From Pseudomonas parakoreensis (GTDB taxonomy: Bacteria > Pseudomonadota > Gammaproteobacteria > Pseudomonadales > Pseudomonadaceae), in contig NZ_BQHY01000023.1 of NCBI RefSeq assembly GCF_021602155.1, positions 1 through 64,000 on the forward strand: a stretch of DNA of 64,000 bases, given 5' to 3'. The notes beneath the pieces are model-generated. The model was not told the origin of the DNA, ran no database searches, and saw only the letters and a program-made list of their open reading frames with translations. Positions 43,622 through 52,496 of the stretch are shown here, piece by piece. Positions within the stretch are counted from its first letter, which is position 1; every line of letters begins with the position of its first letter. Made by a program: the position numbers and the translations under genes.

Positions 43622-44692
43622 ATGTTCAAAGTGTTACGCGACTGGATTCAGCGCTATTTTTCCGACGAAGAAGCGGTGGTGCTGGCAGTGCTGCTGTTTC
43701 TCGCCTTCACCGCAGTGCTCACGCTCGGTGGCATGCTCGCGCCGGTACTGGCGGGGATGGTGCTGGCGTACCTGATGCAGGGGCTGGTGCTTGCTCTTGA
43801 GCGTATGCGCGTGCCCGGTGCGGCGGCGGTGGGCCTGGTGTTTGCGCTGTTCATGGGCGTGTTGCTGGTGTTTATCGTGGTGGTGTTGCCGCTGCTCTGG
43901 CATCAGTTGATCACGTTGTTCAACGAACTGCCGGGCATGCTCGCCAAATGGCAGTCGCTGCTGCTGTTGCTGCCCGAGCGCTATCCGCACCTGGTCTCGG
44001 ATGAGCAGGTGCTGCAGGCCATCGAAGCCGCGCGTGGTGAAATCGGCAAATTCGGGCAGTGGGCGCTGACCTTTTCGCTGTCGAGCCTGCCGCTGCTGGT
44101 CAATATCATGATCTATCTGGTGCTGGTGCCGATCCTGGTGTTTTTCTTTCTCAAGGATCGGGCCATGATCGGCGAGTGGGTGCGCGGCTATCTGCCTCGC
44201 GAGCGGGCGCTGATCACCCGGGTCGCGCAGGAGATGAACCGGCAGATTGCCAACTACATTCGTGGCAAGGTTATCGAAATCGTGATCTGCGGCGGCGTGA
44301 CCTACATCGCCTTCGTCGCCCTCGGCCTTAACTATGCGGCGCTGCTGGCGTTGCTGGTCGGGGTGTCGGTGGTCGTGCCGTACGTCGGTGCGGTGGTGGT
44401 GACCGTACCGGTGCTGCTGATCGCGCTATTCCAATGGGGCTGGAGCGATCAGTTCATTTATCTGATGGCGGTCTACGGAATCATTCAGACGCTGGATGGC
44501 AACGTGCTGGTGCCTTTGCTGTTTTCCGAGGCGGTCAACCTGCACCCCGTGGCCATCATCTGCGCGGTGCTGTTGTTTGGCGGGTTGTGGGGCTTCTGGG
44601 GCGTGTTCTTTGCGATTCCGCTGGCGACGCTGTTCAAGGCCGTGCTGGATGCATGGCCGCGTAAGGAGCCTGTGGTGGCTCCGTTACTATAA
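43622..44692 (+). CDS. AI-2E/PerM-family membrane permease
   Basis: A 356-residue protein with about eight helices; the ATG at 43622 is preferred over TTG at 43619 (AGGGATT upstream). The central LVPILVFFFLKDRAMI and the PYVGAVVVTVPVLLIALFQW region are typical of PF01594. Some members export autoinducer-2 or act as Na+/H+ antiporters, and most are uncharacterised. The gene follows tusA and ends at a family-A REPIN. Confidence 0.88.
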   Translation: MFKVLRDWIQRYFSDEEAVVLAVLLFLAFTAVLTLGGMLAPVLAGMVLAYLMQGLVLALERMRVPGAAAVGLVFALFMGVLLVFIVVVLPLLWHQLITLFNELPGMLAKWQSLLLLLPERYPHLVSDEQVLQAIEAARGEIGKFGQWALTFSLSSLPLLVNIMIYLVLVPILVFFFLKDRAMIGEWVRGYLPRERALITRVAQEMNRQIANYIRGKVIEIVICGGVTYIAFVALGLNYAALLALLVGVSVVVPYVGAVVVTVPVLLIALFQWGWSDQFIYLMAVYGIIQTLDGNVLVPLLFSEAVNLHPVAIICAVLLFGGLWGFWGVFFAIPLATLFKAVLDAWPRKEPVVAPLL

Positions 44693-44696
44693 AAGC

Positions 44697-44778
44697 CAAA
44701 AGATCGCAGCCTGCGGCAGCTCCTACAGGGAAACACATTCCAATGTAGGAGCTGCCGCAGGCTGCGATCTTTTGATCT
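44697..44778. repeat. REPIN-like inverted repeat, family A
   Basis: Opposed family-A arms about 35 bases apart, between the convergent AI-2E permease and bcp genes. Confidence 0.87.
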
Positions 44779-45252
44779 TCAGGCTTTATTCAGCGCCTGA
44801 GCCGCAGCCAGTACCGCATCCACATGCCCCGGCACTTTCACGCCGCGCCATTCCTGACGCAGCACACCGTTTTTGTCGATCAGAAACGTGCTGCGATCGA
44901 CGCCCAGGTATTCCTTGCCGTACAGCTTCTTCAACTTGATCACGTCGAACAGCTGGCAGACCGCTTCGTCCTTGTCGCTGATCAGCTCGAACGGAAACTC
45001 CTGCTTGCACTTGAAGTTCTCGTGGGACTTCAGGCTGTCGCGGGAAATACCGAAGATCTCCGTGTTGGCAGCCTGAAACGCCGCATACTGGTCACGAAAG
45101 CCCTGGCCTTCGGTGGTGCAGCCCGGGGTGCTGTCCTTCGGATAGAAGTAGATCACCACTTGCTTGCCCTTCAAGGCAGACAGGCTGATGGTCTGCCCGC
45201 TGGTGGCAGGTGCTTCGAAATCCGCAACCGGTTGGTCGATGACAACGGCCAT
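44779..45252 (-). CDS. bcp: Thioredoxin-dependent thiol peroxidase (Bcp/PrxQ)
   Basis: A 157-residue peroxiredoxin. The peroxidatic cysteine is C45 in DSTPGCTTEGQGF. The cysteine found five residues later in E. coli Bcp (C50) is Q50 here, so a CxxxxC disulfide cannot form. Other cysteines are at C82 and C99 and one of these or a partner thiol must serve for resolution. It reduces hydroperoxides with thioredoxin. It is 11 bases after gcvR on the same strand. Confidence 0.92.
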   Translation of the reverse strand: MAVVIDQPVADFEAPATSGQTISLSALKGKQVVIYFYPKDSTPGCTTEGQGFRDQYAAFQAANTEIFGISRDSLKSHENFKCKQEFPFELISDKDEAVCQLFDVIKLKKLYGKEYLGVDRSTFLIDKNGVLRQEWRGVKVPGHVDAVLAAAQALNKA

Positions 45253-45262
45253 GAAAGCTTCC

Positions 45263-45823
45263 TTACATTGGGTTTTGGGGGCGCCAAGGTTCGATCAGCG
45301 CGTCCAGGTTCATTGCGTCGGCGAAGTCCAGGAACTGGTCGCGCAGCCAACTGATCTGGGTGCCGGCCGGCAGCGTTACGGTGAACGTGGCGTTGAGCAT
45401 GGTGCCGCCGGTCTGCGGGGCCTGATAGGTGTCGCAGGTCAGGTTTTCCAGCTCGACGTTGTGGTCCATGAAAAACTGGCACAGCTCATTGATGATGTCC
45501 GGGCGATACGCCGAGCTGACATAAGCTACATAAGGCAGTGCTTGCGGACGATTTTCCAGCGCCGCACTGCGTACCACGTTGACGGTGAAGGCGTGGCGCT
45601 TGGCCAGGGTCGGCAGGCTGCCTTCAAGGCGGGCCAGCGCGTCCCAGCTACCGGAAACTTCCAGCACCAGGGCACTGCACTCGCCGTGGCGGGTCAGGCG
45701 GGACGTGACGACGGCGCAGCGATTTTCATGGCTGGCGCGGCACAGGACGTTAGTCAGCTCCATGGGGTTGGCGCCAAGGGCACTGATGACAAGGAATTGT
45801 TCGCGAACTGTGGGGGTGGACAT
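45263..45823 (-). CDS. gcvR: Glycine cleavage system regulator GcvR-like (two ACT domains)
   Basis: A 186-residue protein made of two ACT domains (about residues 8-80 and 92-175), with FLVISALGANPMELTNVLC at the start. GcvR modulates GcvA on the glycine cleavage genes in E. coli by binding glycine. Pseudomonads keep this gene next to bcp and dapA, but its target in this group is less certain. It is divergent from dapA. Confidence 0.87.
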   Translation of the reverse strand: MSTPTVREQFLVISALGANPMELTNVLCRASHENRCAVVTSRLTRHGECSALVLEVSGSWDALARLEGSLPTLAKRHAFTVNVVRSAALENRPQALPYVAYVSSAYRPDIINELCQFFMDHNVELENLTCDTYQAPQTGGTMLNATFTVTLPAGTQISWLRDQFLDFADAMNLDALIEPWRPQNPM

Positions 45824-46148
45824 GCAGCATTCCTAAAGCGATGAGCGGTCGGTAGGTCGATGGGCGTTGGCCGTCGGGATGCGTCTGCGCGTGCCCGTTC
45901 AGAAAGCCTCGGAACCTGGCTCGCAATTCGCTCCAATAAAGGCGGAACGTGCAACTGCGACCCTGGAACGGGGCCTGGGAGGCCGAAAGGGGAGGCTGGT
46001 ACCCGGCGTACAAGCTGATCTGTACCGATCAAAGTCTGAAGGGTAGCGAAAACCGACGCCAAGGGGAATGGCGGCGCAGTACTTCGCTTGTGCAAGCATC
46101 TTGGCGCCAGTACCATTACCGCTCTCTTTTTCCGGCAGGAGCGGTTTC
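45824..46148. other. Divergent promoter region between gcvR and dapA
   Basis: 325 bases with no gene. It must hold the promoters for gcvR-bcp and dapA-bamC. I could not identify a convincing -35/-10 pair or operator by eye. Confidence 0.5.
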
Positions 46149-47027
46149 ATGATTGCGGGCAGTATGGTGGCACTGGTCACTCCCATGGATGCACAAGGGC
46201 GTCTTGACTGGGACAGCCTCAGCAAACTCGTGGACTTCCATCTCAAGAACGGCACCCATGCCATCGTCGCGGTCGGTACTACCGGCGAGTCGGCGACCCT
46301 TGATGTAGAAGAACACATCGCCGTCATCAAAGCCGTGGTCAAACAGGTAGCCGGGCGCATTCCGGTGATCGCCGGTACCGGCGCCAACTCGACCCGCGAA
46401 GCCGTCGAGCTGACCCGCAATGCCAAGGAAGCCGGCGCCGACGCCTGCCTGCTGGTCGTGCCGTACTACAACAAGCCGACCCAGGAAGGCCTGTACCAGC
46501 ACTTCAAGCACATTGCCGAAGCCGTCGACATTCCACAGATTCTCTACAACGTTCCCGGCCGCACCTCCTGCGACATGCAGGCCGAGACGGTGATTCGCCT
46601 GTCCACCGTGCCGAACATCATCGGCATCAAGGAAGCCACCGGTGACCTGAAACGCGCCAAAGCCATCATCGACGGCGTGAGCAAGGACTTCATCGTGCTG
46701 TCCGGCGATGATCCGACCGCGGTCGAGCTGATCCTGCTGGGTGGCAAAGGCAATATCTCCGTAACAGCCAACGTCGCCCCGCGCGAAATGGCTGACCTGT
46801 GCGAGGCCGCGTTGAAAGGCGACGCCGATACCGCACGGGCAATCAATGAAAAACTGATGCCGCTGCACAAGGACCTGTTCATCGAAGCCAACCCGATTCC
46901 GGTGAAGTGGGCTTTGGTTGAAATGGGCCTGATGCACGAAGGCATCCGCCTGCCGCTGACCTGGCTGAGCGCTCCTTGTCATGAAACGCTTCGCACGGCC
47001 CTGCGCCAGTGCAGCGTCCTGGTTTAA
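46149..47027 (+). CDS. dapA: 4-hydroxy-tetrahydrodipicolinate synthase
   Basis: A 292-residue enzyme that condenses pyruvate and aspartate semialdehyde, the committed step to lysine and diaminopimelate. Active-site residues are at the E. coli positions: Y133 in LYNVPGRTS and the Schiff-base K161 in IKEATGDL. The ATG at 46149 follows CAGGAG. bamC starts 17 bases after its stop, a conserved pairing in Gammaproteobacteria. Confidence 0.96.
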   Translation: MIAGSMVALVTPMDAQGRLDWDSLSKLVDFHLKNGTHAIVAVGTTGESATLDVEEHIAVIKAVVKQVAGRIPVIAGTGANSTREAVELTRNAKEAGADACLLVVPYYNKPTQEGLYQHFKHIAEAVDIPQILYNVPGRTSCDMQAETVIRLSTVPNIIGIKEATGDLKRAKAIIDGVSKDFIVLSGDDPTAVELILLGGKGNISVTANVAPREMADLCEAALKGDADTARAINEKLMPLHKDLFIEANPIPVKWALVEMGLMHEGIRLPLTWLSAPCHETLRTALRQCSVLV

Positions 47028-47044
47028 TTGAGGAAGTACAACGC

Positions 47045-48160
47045 ATGAAGCGAATGGCCGGACTTTCCGCACTTGCCTTGATTATCTCCAGCACCAGTGG
47101 CTGCGGATGGGTCTGGGGCCCGGAAGGTTATTTCCGTGACCGTGGTAGCGATTACCTGGAAGCGCAACAGACTGCACCGATGCAATTGCCACCGAATGTC
47201 AGCACCTCCAAGCGTCTTGATCCACTGTTGCCGATTCCGCGCAACGTGGCCGATGACACTGCCAAGGGCGAATACGTGGTGCCGCGTCCACAACCGCTGA
47301 CCGCGATTGCCGATGCAACCGACTACTCGCTGCAGAAGAGCGGTGACTCGCGTTGGGTCGTGGCCCAGCACCCACCGGCCGAAGTCTGGCCAGTGGCGGT
47401 GCAGTTCTTCCAGGACAACGGTTTCCGTCTGGATGAACAGCGTCCGCAAACCGGTGAATTCACCACCACCTGGCAGCATTCCGACGAGCTGTCCGCCGCC
47501 ATGGCCAAGCGCCTGAGCGCAGCGGGTGTCGCCGCCGACAGCGAAACCCGCGTGCGGGTGCGCATCGAGCCAGGCGTGCAGCGCAACACCAGTGAAATCT
47601 ACGTGGTCAGCGCCGAGCGTCCTGCAGGCAGCACCGCTGACGTCGATTTCACCAACCGTTCGGTCAACACTGGCCTGGACGCAGCGCTGGTCGACGACAT
47701 GCTGGCGAGCATGAGCCGGACATCCGAGAAGGGTGGTTCGGTGTCGATGCTGGCTTCGCGTGATTTCGATACCCCAAGCCGTGTCAGCCTCAGCGAAGAC
47801 GGCAGCGGCAACCCGGTGTTGAACGTCGGTCCGGATCTGGATCGTGCCTGGTCGAGCGTCGGTCGTGCGTTGGAGCAAGGTCAATGGCGAGTTGAGGACA
47901 TCAACCGCAGCCTGGGTCTGTATTACATCAACCTGGCCGAAAAAGCCGAGAAGAAGGACGAGAAGCCTGGTTTCTTCAGCAGCCTGTTCGGCAGTGCGCC
48001 GACCAAGGAAGAAGTTGAAGCCCGCGCCGAGCGTTATCAGGTGCGCCTGAGCAAGGTCGGCGAAAACGTTCAGGTAACCGTCGAGAAGAACATCAACACC
48101 GTTGCGCCGGCCGATGTGGCCCGCAAAGTGTTGAGCGTGATTCAGGACAACCTGGGCTGA
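47045..48160 (+). CDS. bamC: Outer-membrane assembly lipoprotein BamC (NlpB)
   Basis: A 371-residue lipoprotein with lipobox STSGC giving C20. The N-terminal unstructured stretch that binds BamD (about residues 25-80) is followed by two helix-grip domains (about 95-210 and 225-365). It is part of the BAM complex that inserts beta-barrel proteins. Co-transcribed with dapA. Confidence 0.93.
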   Translation: MKRMAGLSALALIISSTSGCGWVWGPEGYFRDRGSDYLEAQQTAPMQLPPNVSTSKRLDPLLPIPRNVADDTAKGEYVVPRPQPLTAIADATDYSLQKSGDSRWVVAQHPPAEVWPVAVQFFQDNGFRLDEQRPQTGEFTTTWQHSDELSAAMAKRLSAAGVAADSETRVRVRIEPGVQRNTSEIYVVSAERPAGSTADVDFTNRSVNTGLDAALVDDMLASMSRTSEKGGSVSMLASRDFDTPSRVSLSEDGSGNPVLNVGPDLDRAWSSVGRALEQGQWRVEDINRSLGLYYINLAEKAEKKDEKPGFFSSLFGSAPTKEEVEARAERYQVRLSKVGENVQVTVEKNINTVAPADVARKVLSVIQDNLG

Positions 48161-48164
48161 TCAC

Positions 48165-48926
48165 ATGCGCTTTGCCGTTCTCGGCAGCGGTAGCCAAGGG
48201 AACGGCACGCTGATCGCCAGCGCTGATACGTATGTGCTGGTGGATTGTGGTTTTTCCCTGCGGGAAACCGAAAAACGCCTGTTGCGCCTGGGTGTGAATC
48301 CGGCGCAGCTGAGCGCGATACTCGTAACCCACGAACATGCCGACCACGTGCATGGCGTGGGTTTGCTGTCTCGGCGCTACAATCTGCCGGTCTACCTCAG
48401 TCGCGGCACACTGCGCGGGATGCGCAAACCGATCGAACCCGCAGGCTTTCTCGCCGGCGGCGAGCAGTTGCAGATCGGCGCACTGAACATCGGGGTCATT
48501 GCCGTGGCCCATGATGCGCAAGAGCCGACTCAGTATGTATTCAGTGACAACGAGCAGCGGCGCTTCGGCCTGCTGACCGACCTGGGTTCCTACTGCGAAC
48601 GGGTGCTGGACGGTTATCGGGATCTCGATGCATTGATGATCGAGTCCAACCATTGCCGCGACATGCTGGCACGTGGTCATTACCCGCACTTTCTCAAGCA
48701 GCGGGTGGGCGGCGAGCTGGGACATTTGAACAACCATCAGGCGGCATTCCTGGTGGCCGAGTTGGGGTGGCAGGGCTTGCAGCATCTGGTTCTCGCCCAC
48801 CTGAGCAGCAAGAACAACCTGCCGCAGCTGGCCCGGCAATGTTTTGTCGACACTCTCGGGTGCGACCCGGACTGGCTGCAACTGGCCGATCAAGATTCAG
48901 GGCTCGACTGGCGCCATATCGCCTAG
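48165..48926 (+). CDS. MBL-fold metallohydrolase (YycJ-like)
   Basis: A 253-residue metallo-beta-lactamase-fold enzyme. The metal site THEHADH spans residues 55-61, with further ligands in AVAHDA and in the SNHCRDML region. The family is related to Bacillus YycJ/WalJ, proposed to act as a 5'-3' exonuclease. It begins 4 bases after the bamC stop, so it is in the dapA-bamC-purC operon. Confidence 0.9.
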   Translation: MRFAVLGSGSQGNGTLIASADTYVLVDCGFSLRETEKRLLRLGVNPAQLSAILVTHEHADHVHGVGLLSRRYNLPVYLSRGTLRGMRKPIEPAGFLAGGEQLQIGALNIGVIAVAHDAQEPTQYVFSDNEQRRFGLLTDLGSYCERVLDGYRDLDALMIESNHCRDMLARGHYPHFLKQRVGGELGHLNNHQAAFLVAELGWQGLQHLVLAHLSSKNNLPQLARQCFVDTLGCDPDWLQLADQDSGLDWRHIA

Positions 48927-48954
48927 CCCATCTACTTAGCAAGCGGAGCCCATC

Positions 48955-49668
48955 ATGGAAAAACGTGAAGAACTCTACCGCGGCAAAGCCAAATCGGTTT
49001 ACAAGACCGATGACGCTGACCGCTTGATCCTGCTGTTTCGCAACGACACCTCGGCGTTCGACGGCAAGCGCATCGAGCAGCTCGACCGCAAAGGCATGGT
49101 GAACAACAAGTTCAACGCCTTCATCATGCAAAAACTCGAAGCGGCCGGCATCCCGACCCAATTCGACAAGCTGCTGGGCGACAACGAGTGCCTGGTGAAG
49201 AAGCTGGACATGATCCCGGTCGAGTGCGTCGTGCGTAACTACGCTGCCGGCAGCCTGGTAAAACGTCTGGGCGTCGAAGAGGGCATGAAGCTCAACCCGT
49301 ATACCTTCGAACTGTTCCTGAAGGACGACGCCAAGGGCGACCCGTTCATCAACGAATCCCACGTCGTGGCATTCGGCTGGGGCACCGCCGAGCAACTGGC
49401 GCGCATGAAAGAACTGTCGCTGAAGGTCAACGAAGTCCTGAGCAAACTGTTCGACGACGCAGGCCTCTTGCTGGTGGACTTCAAGCTTGAGTTCGGCGTG
49501 TTCAGCGACGGTTCTATCGTCCTGGGCGACGAGTTCAGCCCGGACGGCTGCCGTCTGTGGGACAAGGACACCAAGAAGAAGATGGACAAAGACCGCTTCC
49601 GCCAGGGCCTCGGTGACGTCATCGAAGCTTACGAAGAAGTCGCCAATCGTCTGGGTGTACCGCTTTAA
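48955..49668 (+). CDS. purC: Phosphoribosylaminoimidazole-succinocarboxamide synthase
   Basis: A 237-residue enzyme of purine synthesis that joins CAIR to aspartate. It starts with the typical [16 protein letters not shown] and contains [19 protein letters not shown] and LVDFKLEFG. Length matches the bacterial family. It is last in the dapA-bamC-MBL-purC run and 84 bases before tRNA-Ser. Confidence 0.96.
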   Translation: MEKREELYRGKAKSVYKTDDADRLILLFRNDTSAFDGKRIEQLDRKGMVNNKFNAFIMQKLEAAGIPTQFDKLLGDNECLVKKLDMIPVECVVRNYAAGSLVKRLGVEEGMKLNPYTFELFLKDDAKGDPFINESHVVAFGWGTAEQLARMKELSLKVNEVLSKLFDDAGLLLVDFKLEFGVFSDGSIVLGDEFSPDGCRLWDKDTKKKMDKDRFRQGLGDVIEAYEEVANRLGVPL

Positions 49669-49714
49669 TCGACGCAAGCATCTGATAGCACGGAGAAAAT
49701 TTTCGAAAGAGGGT

Positions 49715-49742
49715 TTGCTTTCGGCAGAAGTGTTGTTATGAT
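49715..49742 (+). promoter_or_regulatory. Promoter of tRNA-Ser
   Basis: TTGCTT, a 16-base spacer and TATGAT, then a G+C-rich GCGCGCC discriminator, ten bases before the tRNA. G+C-rich discriminators are usual for stringently controlled stable-RNA promoters. Confidence 0.75.
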
Positions 49743-49752
49743 GCGCGCCGTT

Positions 49753-49842
49753 GGAGAGATGCCAGAGTGGCCGAATGGGACGGATTCGAAATCCGTTGTA
49801 CCTTCACCGGTACCTAGGGTTCGAATCCCTATCTCTCCGCCA
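49753..49842 (+). tRNA. tRNA-Ser (anticodon CGA)
   Basis: A class II tRNA of 90 bases with encoded CCA. Acceptor stem GGAGAGA/TCTCTCC, anticodon stem ACGGA/TCCGT with loop TTCGAAA (anticodon CGA), a long variable arm with CCTTCACCGG, and a TΨC arm GGTTCGAATCC. It borders the accessory region that follows. Confidence 0.97.
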
Positions 49843-50235
49843 TTATTAAAAAACCTTTGTAAATCAATGAGTTACGAAGGTGAAAAAGCAGCGATTTGTA
49901 GCAGTAGTTTGTAGCAATTTTTTGCCAAACTGCAGTGACCAAGTCGCTGTTTTTTTTCGTCTGTACTTTTTTCATTTGGCGATTAAATCCTACCTTCACG
50001 CCTCATTAGCCAGCACCCTGTGTGACAGCCTTATGGTGCGAAAGAGCGAGGTTCGTCTCGCTTTGCACAGCACGCGAGCAGTTGTGCGTTAGAAGCTCTT
50101 AGATTGTGACGTAGCCCTCTTCATAAACCTTTGGGGTGGTGCGGTCGTGAATTAACGAAAGTAGGGCTTGCCATCTGTGATGAGCGAAGGGAGGATGCTG
50201 CAAGGCACATCGCCATCATGGAAGGGACGCACAAA
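49843..50235. other. Non-coding left edge of the accessory region
   Basis: 393 bases with no convincing gene. Just behind the tRNA lies a direct repeat of TTTGTAGCA (49895-49903 and 49908-49916). The region is A+T-rich near the tRNA. No second copy of the tRNA 3' end and no integrase reading frame were found. The promoter of the downstream operon should lie in its last part. Confidence 0.5.
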
Positions 50236-50907
50236 ATGCCGTATCAGTATCGAATCATCTGCTTGGCAAATTCTCGTAAGCTCAGTGGCCGCTGTGTGGC
50301 TGGTAAGGTGACAACGGGAGACTACACAGGGGCTTGGCTGCGTCCCATTGGCACCACTGCAACACATGAAATCACTGAGCGAGATCGTGAGTATCAGGAC
50401 GGCACCACGGCTCAAAAACTGGATGTTATCGACATCACCTTCACGAATACCGCCCCTGCGGGTTTCCAGCGTGAGAACCATATCATTGATGACACCATTT
50501 ATTGGGAGAAAGCGGGCCAAATGGTTGTCAATGACCTTGCAGGGATTGCGGATGCTCCAGATACCCTATGGGAGAATGGCAATCACAGCTATTCAGGTGT
50601 GAACGATAGGGTGTCTGTTGAGCACCTGACTGAACCCCGTCAGAGCCTTTACCTCATTCAGCCGCAGAACGTCACCTTCAAGGTCAGTGCCGAGGGAGCC
50701 CAATTTGGTAATCCGAAACGTGTTGTACGAGCCAAGTTTACCTATAACCGCATTCAGTATGCTCTGACCGTCACAGATCCAGAGACAGAGCAACACTACA
50801 AGGCCCAGCAAGATGGCGAGTACGCGGCTAACGTAAGCTATTTCACCATTAGCCTAGGTGAACCTTACAACGGAGATGCTTATAAATTGGTCGCCGCAGT
50901 ATTCTAA
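50236..50907 (+). CDS. Dual OB-fold (DuOB-like) domain protein, first gene of an accessory operon
   Basis: A 223-residue protein. The ATG at 50236 follows GAAGGGA at correct spacing; a longer reading from about 50131 is possible but unsupported. The start YRIICLANSRKLSGRCVAGK and the GAWLRPIG motif are what I recall of the dual-OB (DuOB) domain found in conflict and nucleotide-related gene clusters. The rest is beta-strand rich with no visible catalytic motif, so it may bind nucleic acid or a nucleotide. The DUF488 gene starts 9 bases after its stop. The domain call should be treated as likely, not certain. Confidence 0.7.
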   Translation: MPYQYRIICLANSRKLSGRCVAGKVTTGDYTGAWLRPIGTTATHEITERDREYQDGTTAQKLDVIDITFTNTAPAGFQRENHIIDDTIYWEKAGQMVVNDLAGIADAPDTLWENGNHSYSGVNDRVSVEHLTEPRQSLYLIQPQNVTFKVSAEGAQFGNPKRVVRAKFTYNRIQYALTVTDPETEQHYKAQQDGEYAANVSYFTISLGEPYNGDAYKLVAAVF

Positions 50908-50916
50908 GGGGTAAAA

Positions 50917-51360
50917 ATGAAGATTTTCACAATAGGTTTTACGGAGAAAAAAGCAGAACGTTTTTTCGCCTTGATAAAATTATCAGGCACAAAGCGGGTT
51001 GTTGACGTTCGATTGAATAATATTTCACAGCTCTCAGGATTTGCAAAAAGAGACGACTTGAAATATTTCCTAAAAGAATTATGCGACGTTGACTACGTGC
51101 ATTTGCCAGAATTGGCACCCACGAAAGAAATTTTGTCGCCATACCAGAAAAAGGAAATTTCTTGGCAGCAATATGAGGATGAATTTCTAAATCTGATGGC
51201 AAAGCGAAATATTGAAAAGCACGTAAAACCAGACATCATTGACGAAGGGTGCTTGCTTTGCAGTGAGCATCAGCCGCACCAGTGTCATCGAAGGCTGGTT
51301 GCAAATTATCTCAAGCAAGCGTGGGATCAATCTGATGCGGTTGTCAAAGATTTAATATGA
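50917..51360 (+). CDS. DUF488 domain protein
   Basis: A 147-residue protein. It begins KIFTIGFTEKKAERFFALI, contains VVDVRLNN (residues 28-35) and has a C-terminal cysteine/histidine cluster: C112, C115, then C123-H124-R125-R126 in HQCHRRLVANYL. These are the hallmarks of DUF488, a widespread family without an assigned reaction. Base composition is much more A+T rich than the core genes around. Its TGA overlaps the next ATG by four bases (ATGA). Confidence 0.85.
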   Translation: MKIFTIGFTEKKAERFFALIKLSGTKRVVDVRLNNISQLSGFAKRDDLKYFLKELCDVDYVHLPELAPTKEILSPYQKKEISWQQYEDEFLNLMAKRNIEKHVKPDIIDEGCLLCSEHQPHQCHRRLVANYLKQAWDQSDAVVKDLI

Positions 51361-51956
51361 GTAAAGATGCAAAGGTCTTAATTGCTTATCCTATCGACTT
51401 CCTTTCATATTCGAAATTTGAAAGGAAAGTCGATAAAATTATCAGCTCTCTTGAAAAGGTAGAGCTGATTTTCGTATCTGATGAAAATAGTTTCATCGAA
51501 AAGTATTCACAGTCAAAGGGGCTGACAGCAATCCCGTTTGGCTCAGACAAAGAAGCATTGAAGGAAGTCACACACGCTATTCTTTTTCAAGATGAAGAAA
51601 GAAACTGTTTCTTTATGCTCGATAATGATTTACGAGAAAAAGAAATACCCACAAGAATTATAAATTTAAAAATCACCAAAGTATCTAATAAAGATAATGG
51701 TGATAGTTATGATGTTTACATCGGTCGGGGAACCCTGTGGGGCAATCCCTACCAGATGGGTAAAGAAGGCACACGTGACGAAGTTATAGCCAAGTTTGCT
51801 TATGATTTCGAAAAACGTTTTTTGAAATTACCCGAAAAATTTGATGAAAACATCGAAAAGCTCAGAGGTAAGACGCTCGGTTGTCACTGCAAGCCTGCAG
51901 CGTGTCATGGTGATGTCATCGCCAACTATCTCAACTCCCAAGACGATGGCAAATGA
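51357..51956 (+). CDS. DUF4326 protein with Rossmann-like (possible SLOG) N-terminal domain
   Basis: A 199-residue, A+T-rich gene. The C-terminal half is a DUF4326 domain: YIGRGTLWGNPYQMG (121-135) and LGCHCKPAACHGDVIANYL (174-192), with C176, C178, C183 and H184. The N-terminal 105 residues (KVLIAYPIDFLSYSKFERKV through EKEIPTRIINLKI) look like alternating strands and helices, similar in outline to DUF2493/SLOG nucleotide-binding proteins, but without their usual glycine-rich loop. It overlaps the DUF488 gene by four bases, so all three genes form one operon. The reaction is unknown. Confidence 0.75.
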   Translation: MSKDAKVLIAYPIDFLSYSKFERKVDKIISSLEKVELIFVSDENSFIEKYSQSKGLTAIPFGSDKEALKEVTHAILFQDEERNCFFMLDNDLREKEIPTRIINLKITKVSNKDNGDSYDVYIGRGTLWGNPYQMGKEGTRDEVIAKFAYDFEKRFLKLPEKFDENIEKLRGKTLGCHCKPAACHGDVIANYLNSQDDGK

Positions 51957-52145
51957 CTCGGTAACTCTACGGTTGTCGATTTCCAAAGGCAAAACAGGGC
52001 TGGTTTATTTTCGCTGTAAGTCCGTTCGTTGAAAGAATAATCTTTTCCCATTTCCGCTTCCTGCTTCCTGCTCCCAGTTTCCGGTTGCTTCTCTGATGCA
52101 ACGATCTCTCACATCAGTTCCAGTGCTGGGTCTATCAGCTCGATG

Positions 52146-52171
52146 AGCCCAGCGTTGTTGCTGGGCTTTTT
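52146..52171 (+). terminator. Rho-independent terminator after the accessory operon
   Basis: The hairpin AGCCCAGC-GTTGTT-GCTGGGCT followed by TTTT lies 190 bases downstream of the DUF4326 gene. Confidence 0.88.
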
Positions 52172-52202
52172 CGTGTTTGGGAGGCGTCAGGTAAGGCAGT
52201 CG

Positions 52203-52496
52203 CTATTTTTCAGCGTTGGGTGTCGTCCATCCTGGCCTTGGTATGACAGTTTTCACCACATCATCAATCACCGCTTTGCTCATAGCGGTCAGGTAATAGG
52301 CTGCCCAAGCATAACGGTCAGTGTCTCTTATGAACGCTGCATCTTCTGCAAAGGACTTGGCGAGCGCTAATAAATCAGAGGCCTGTGACAGAGCTTCGCT
52401 AATGGGGACGCCAGCGCTGACATGGAACAATGGGTTATCTGAACAGTAGATGAAAGGGGTGAGACCGATGGTTTTTTCTTCTGGGATTTCGGTCAT
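52203..52496 (-). CDS. DUF3077 family protein
   Basis: A 97-residue protein with the DUF3077 pattern: LFHVSAGVPISEALSQASDL, a helical middle and YAWAAYYLTAMSKAVIDDVV. The family is found almost only in Pseudomonas, usually in several copies per genome, and has no known function. CGGAGA lies before the ATG. A highly structured segment precedes it on the same strand. Confidence 0.85.
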   Translation of the reverse strand: MTEIPEEKTIGLTPFIYCSDNPLFHVSAGVPISEALSQASDLLALAKSFAEDAAFIRDTDRYAWAAYYLTAMSKAVIDDVVKTVIPRPGWTTPNAEK

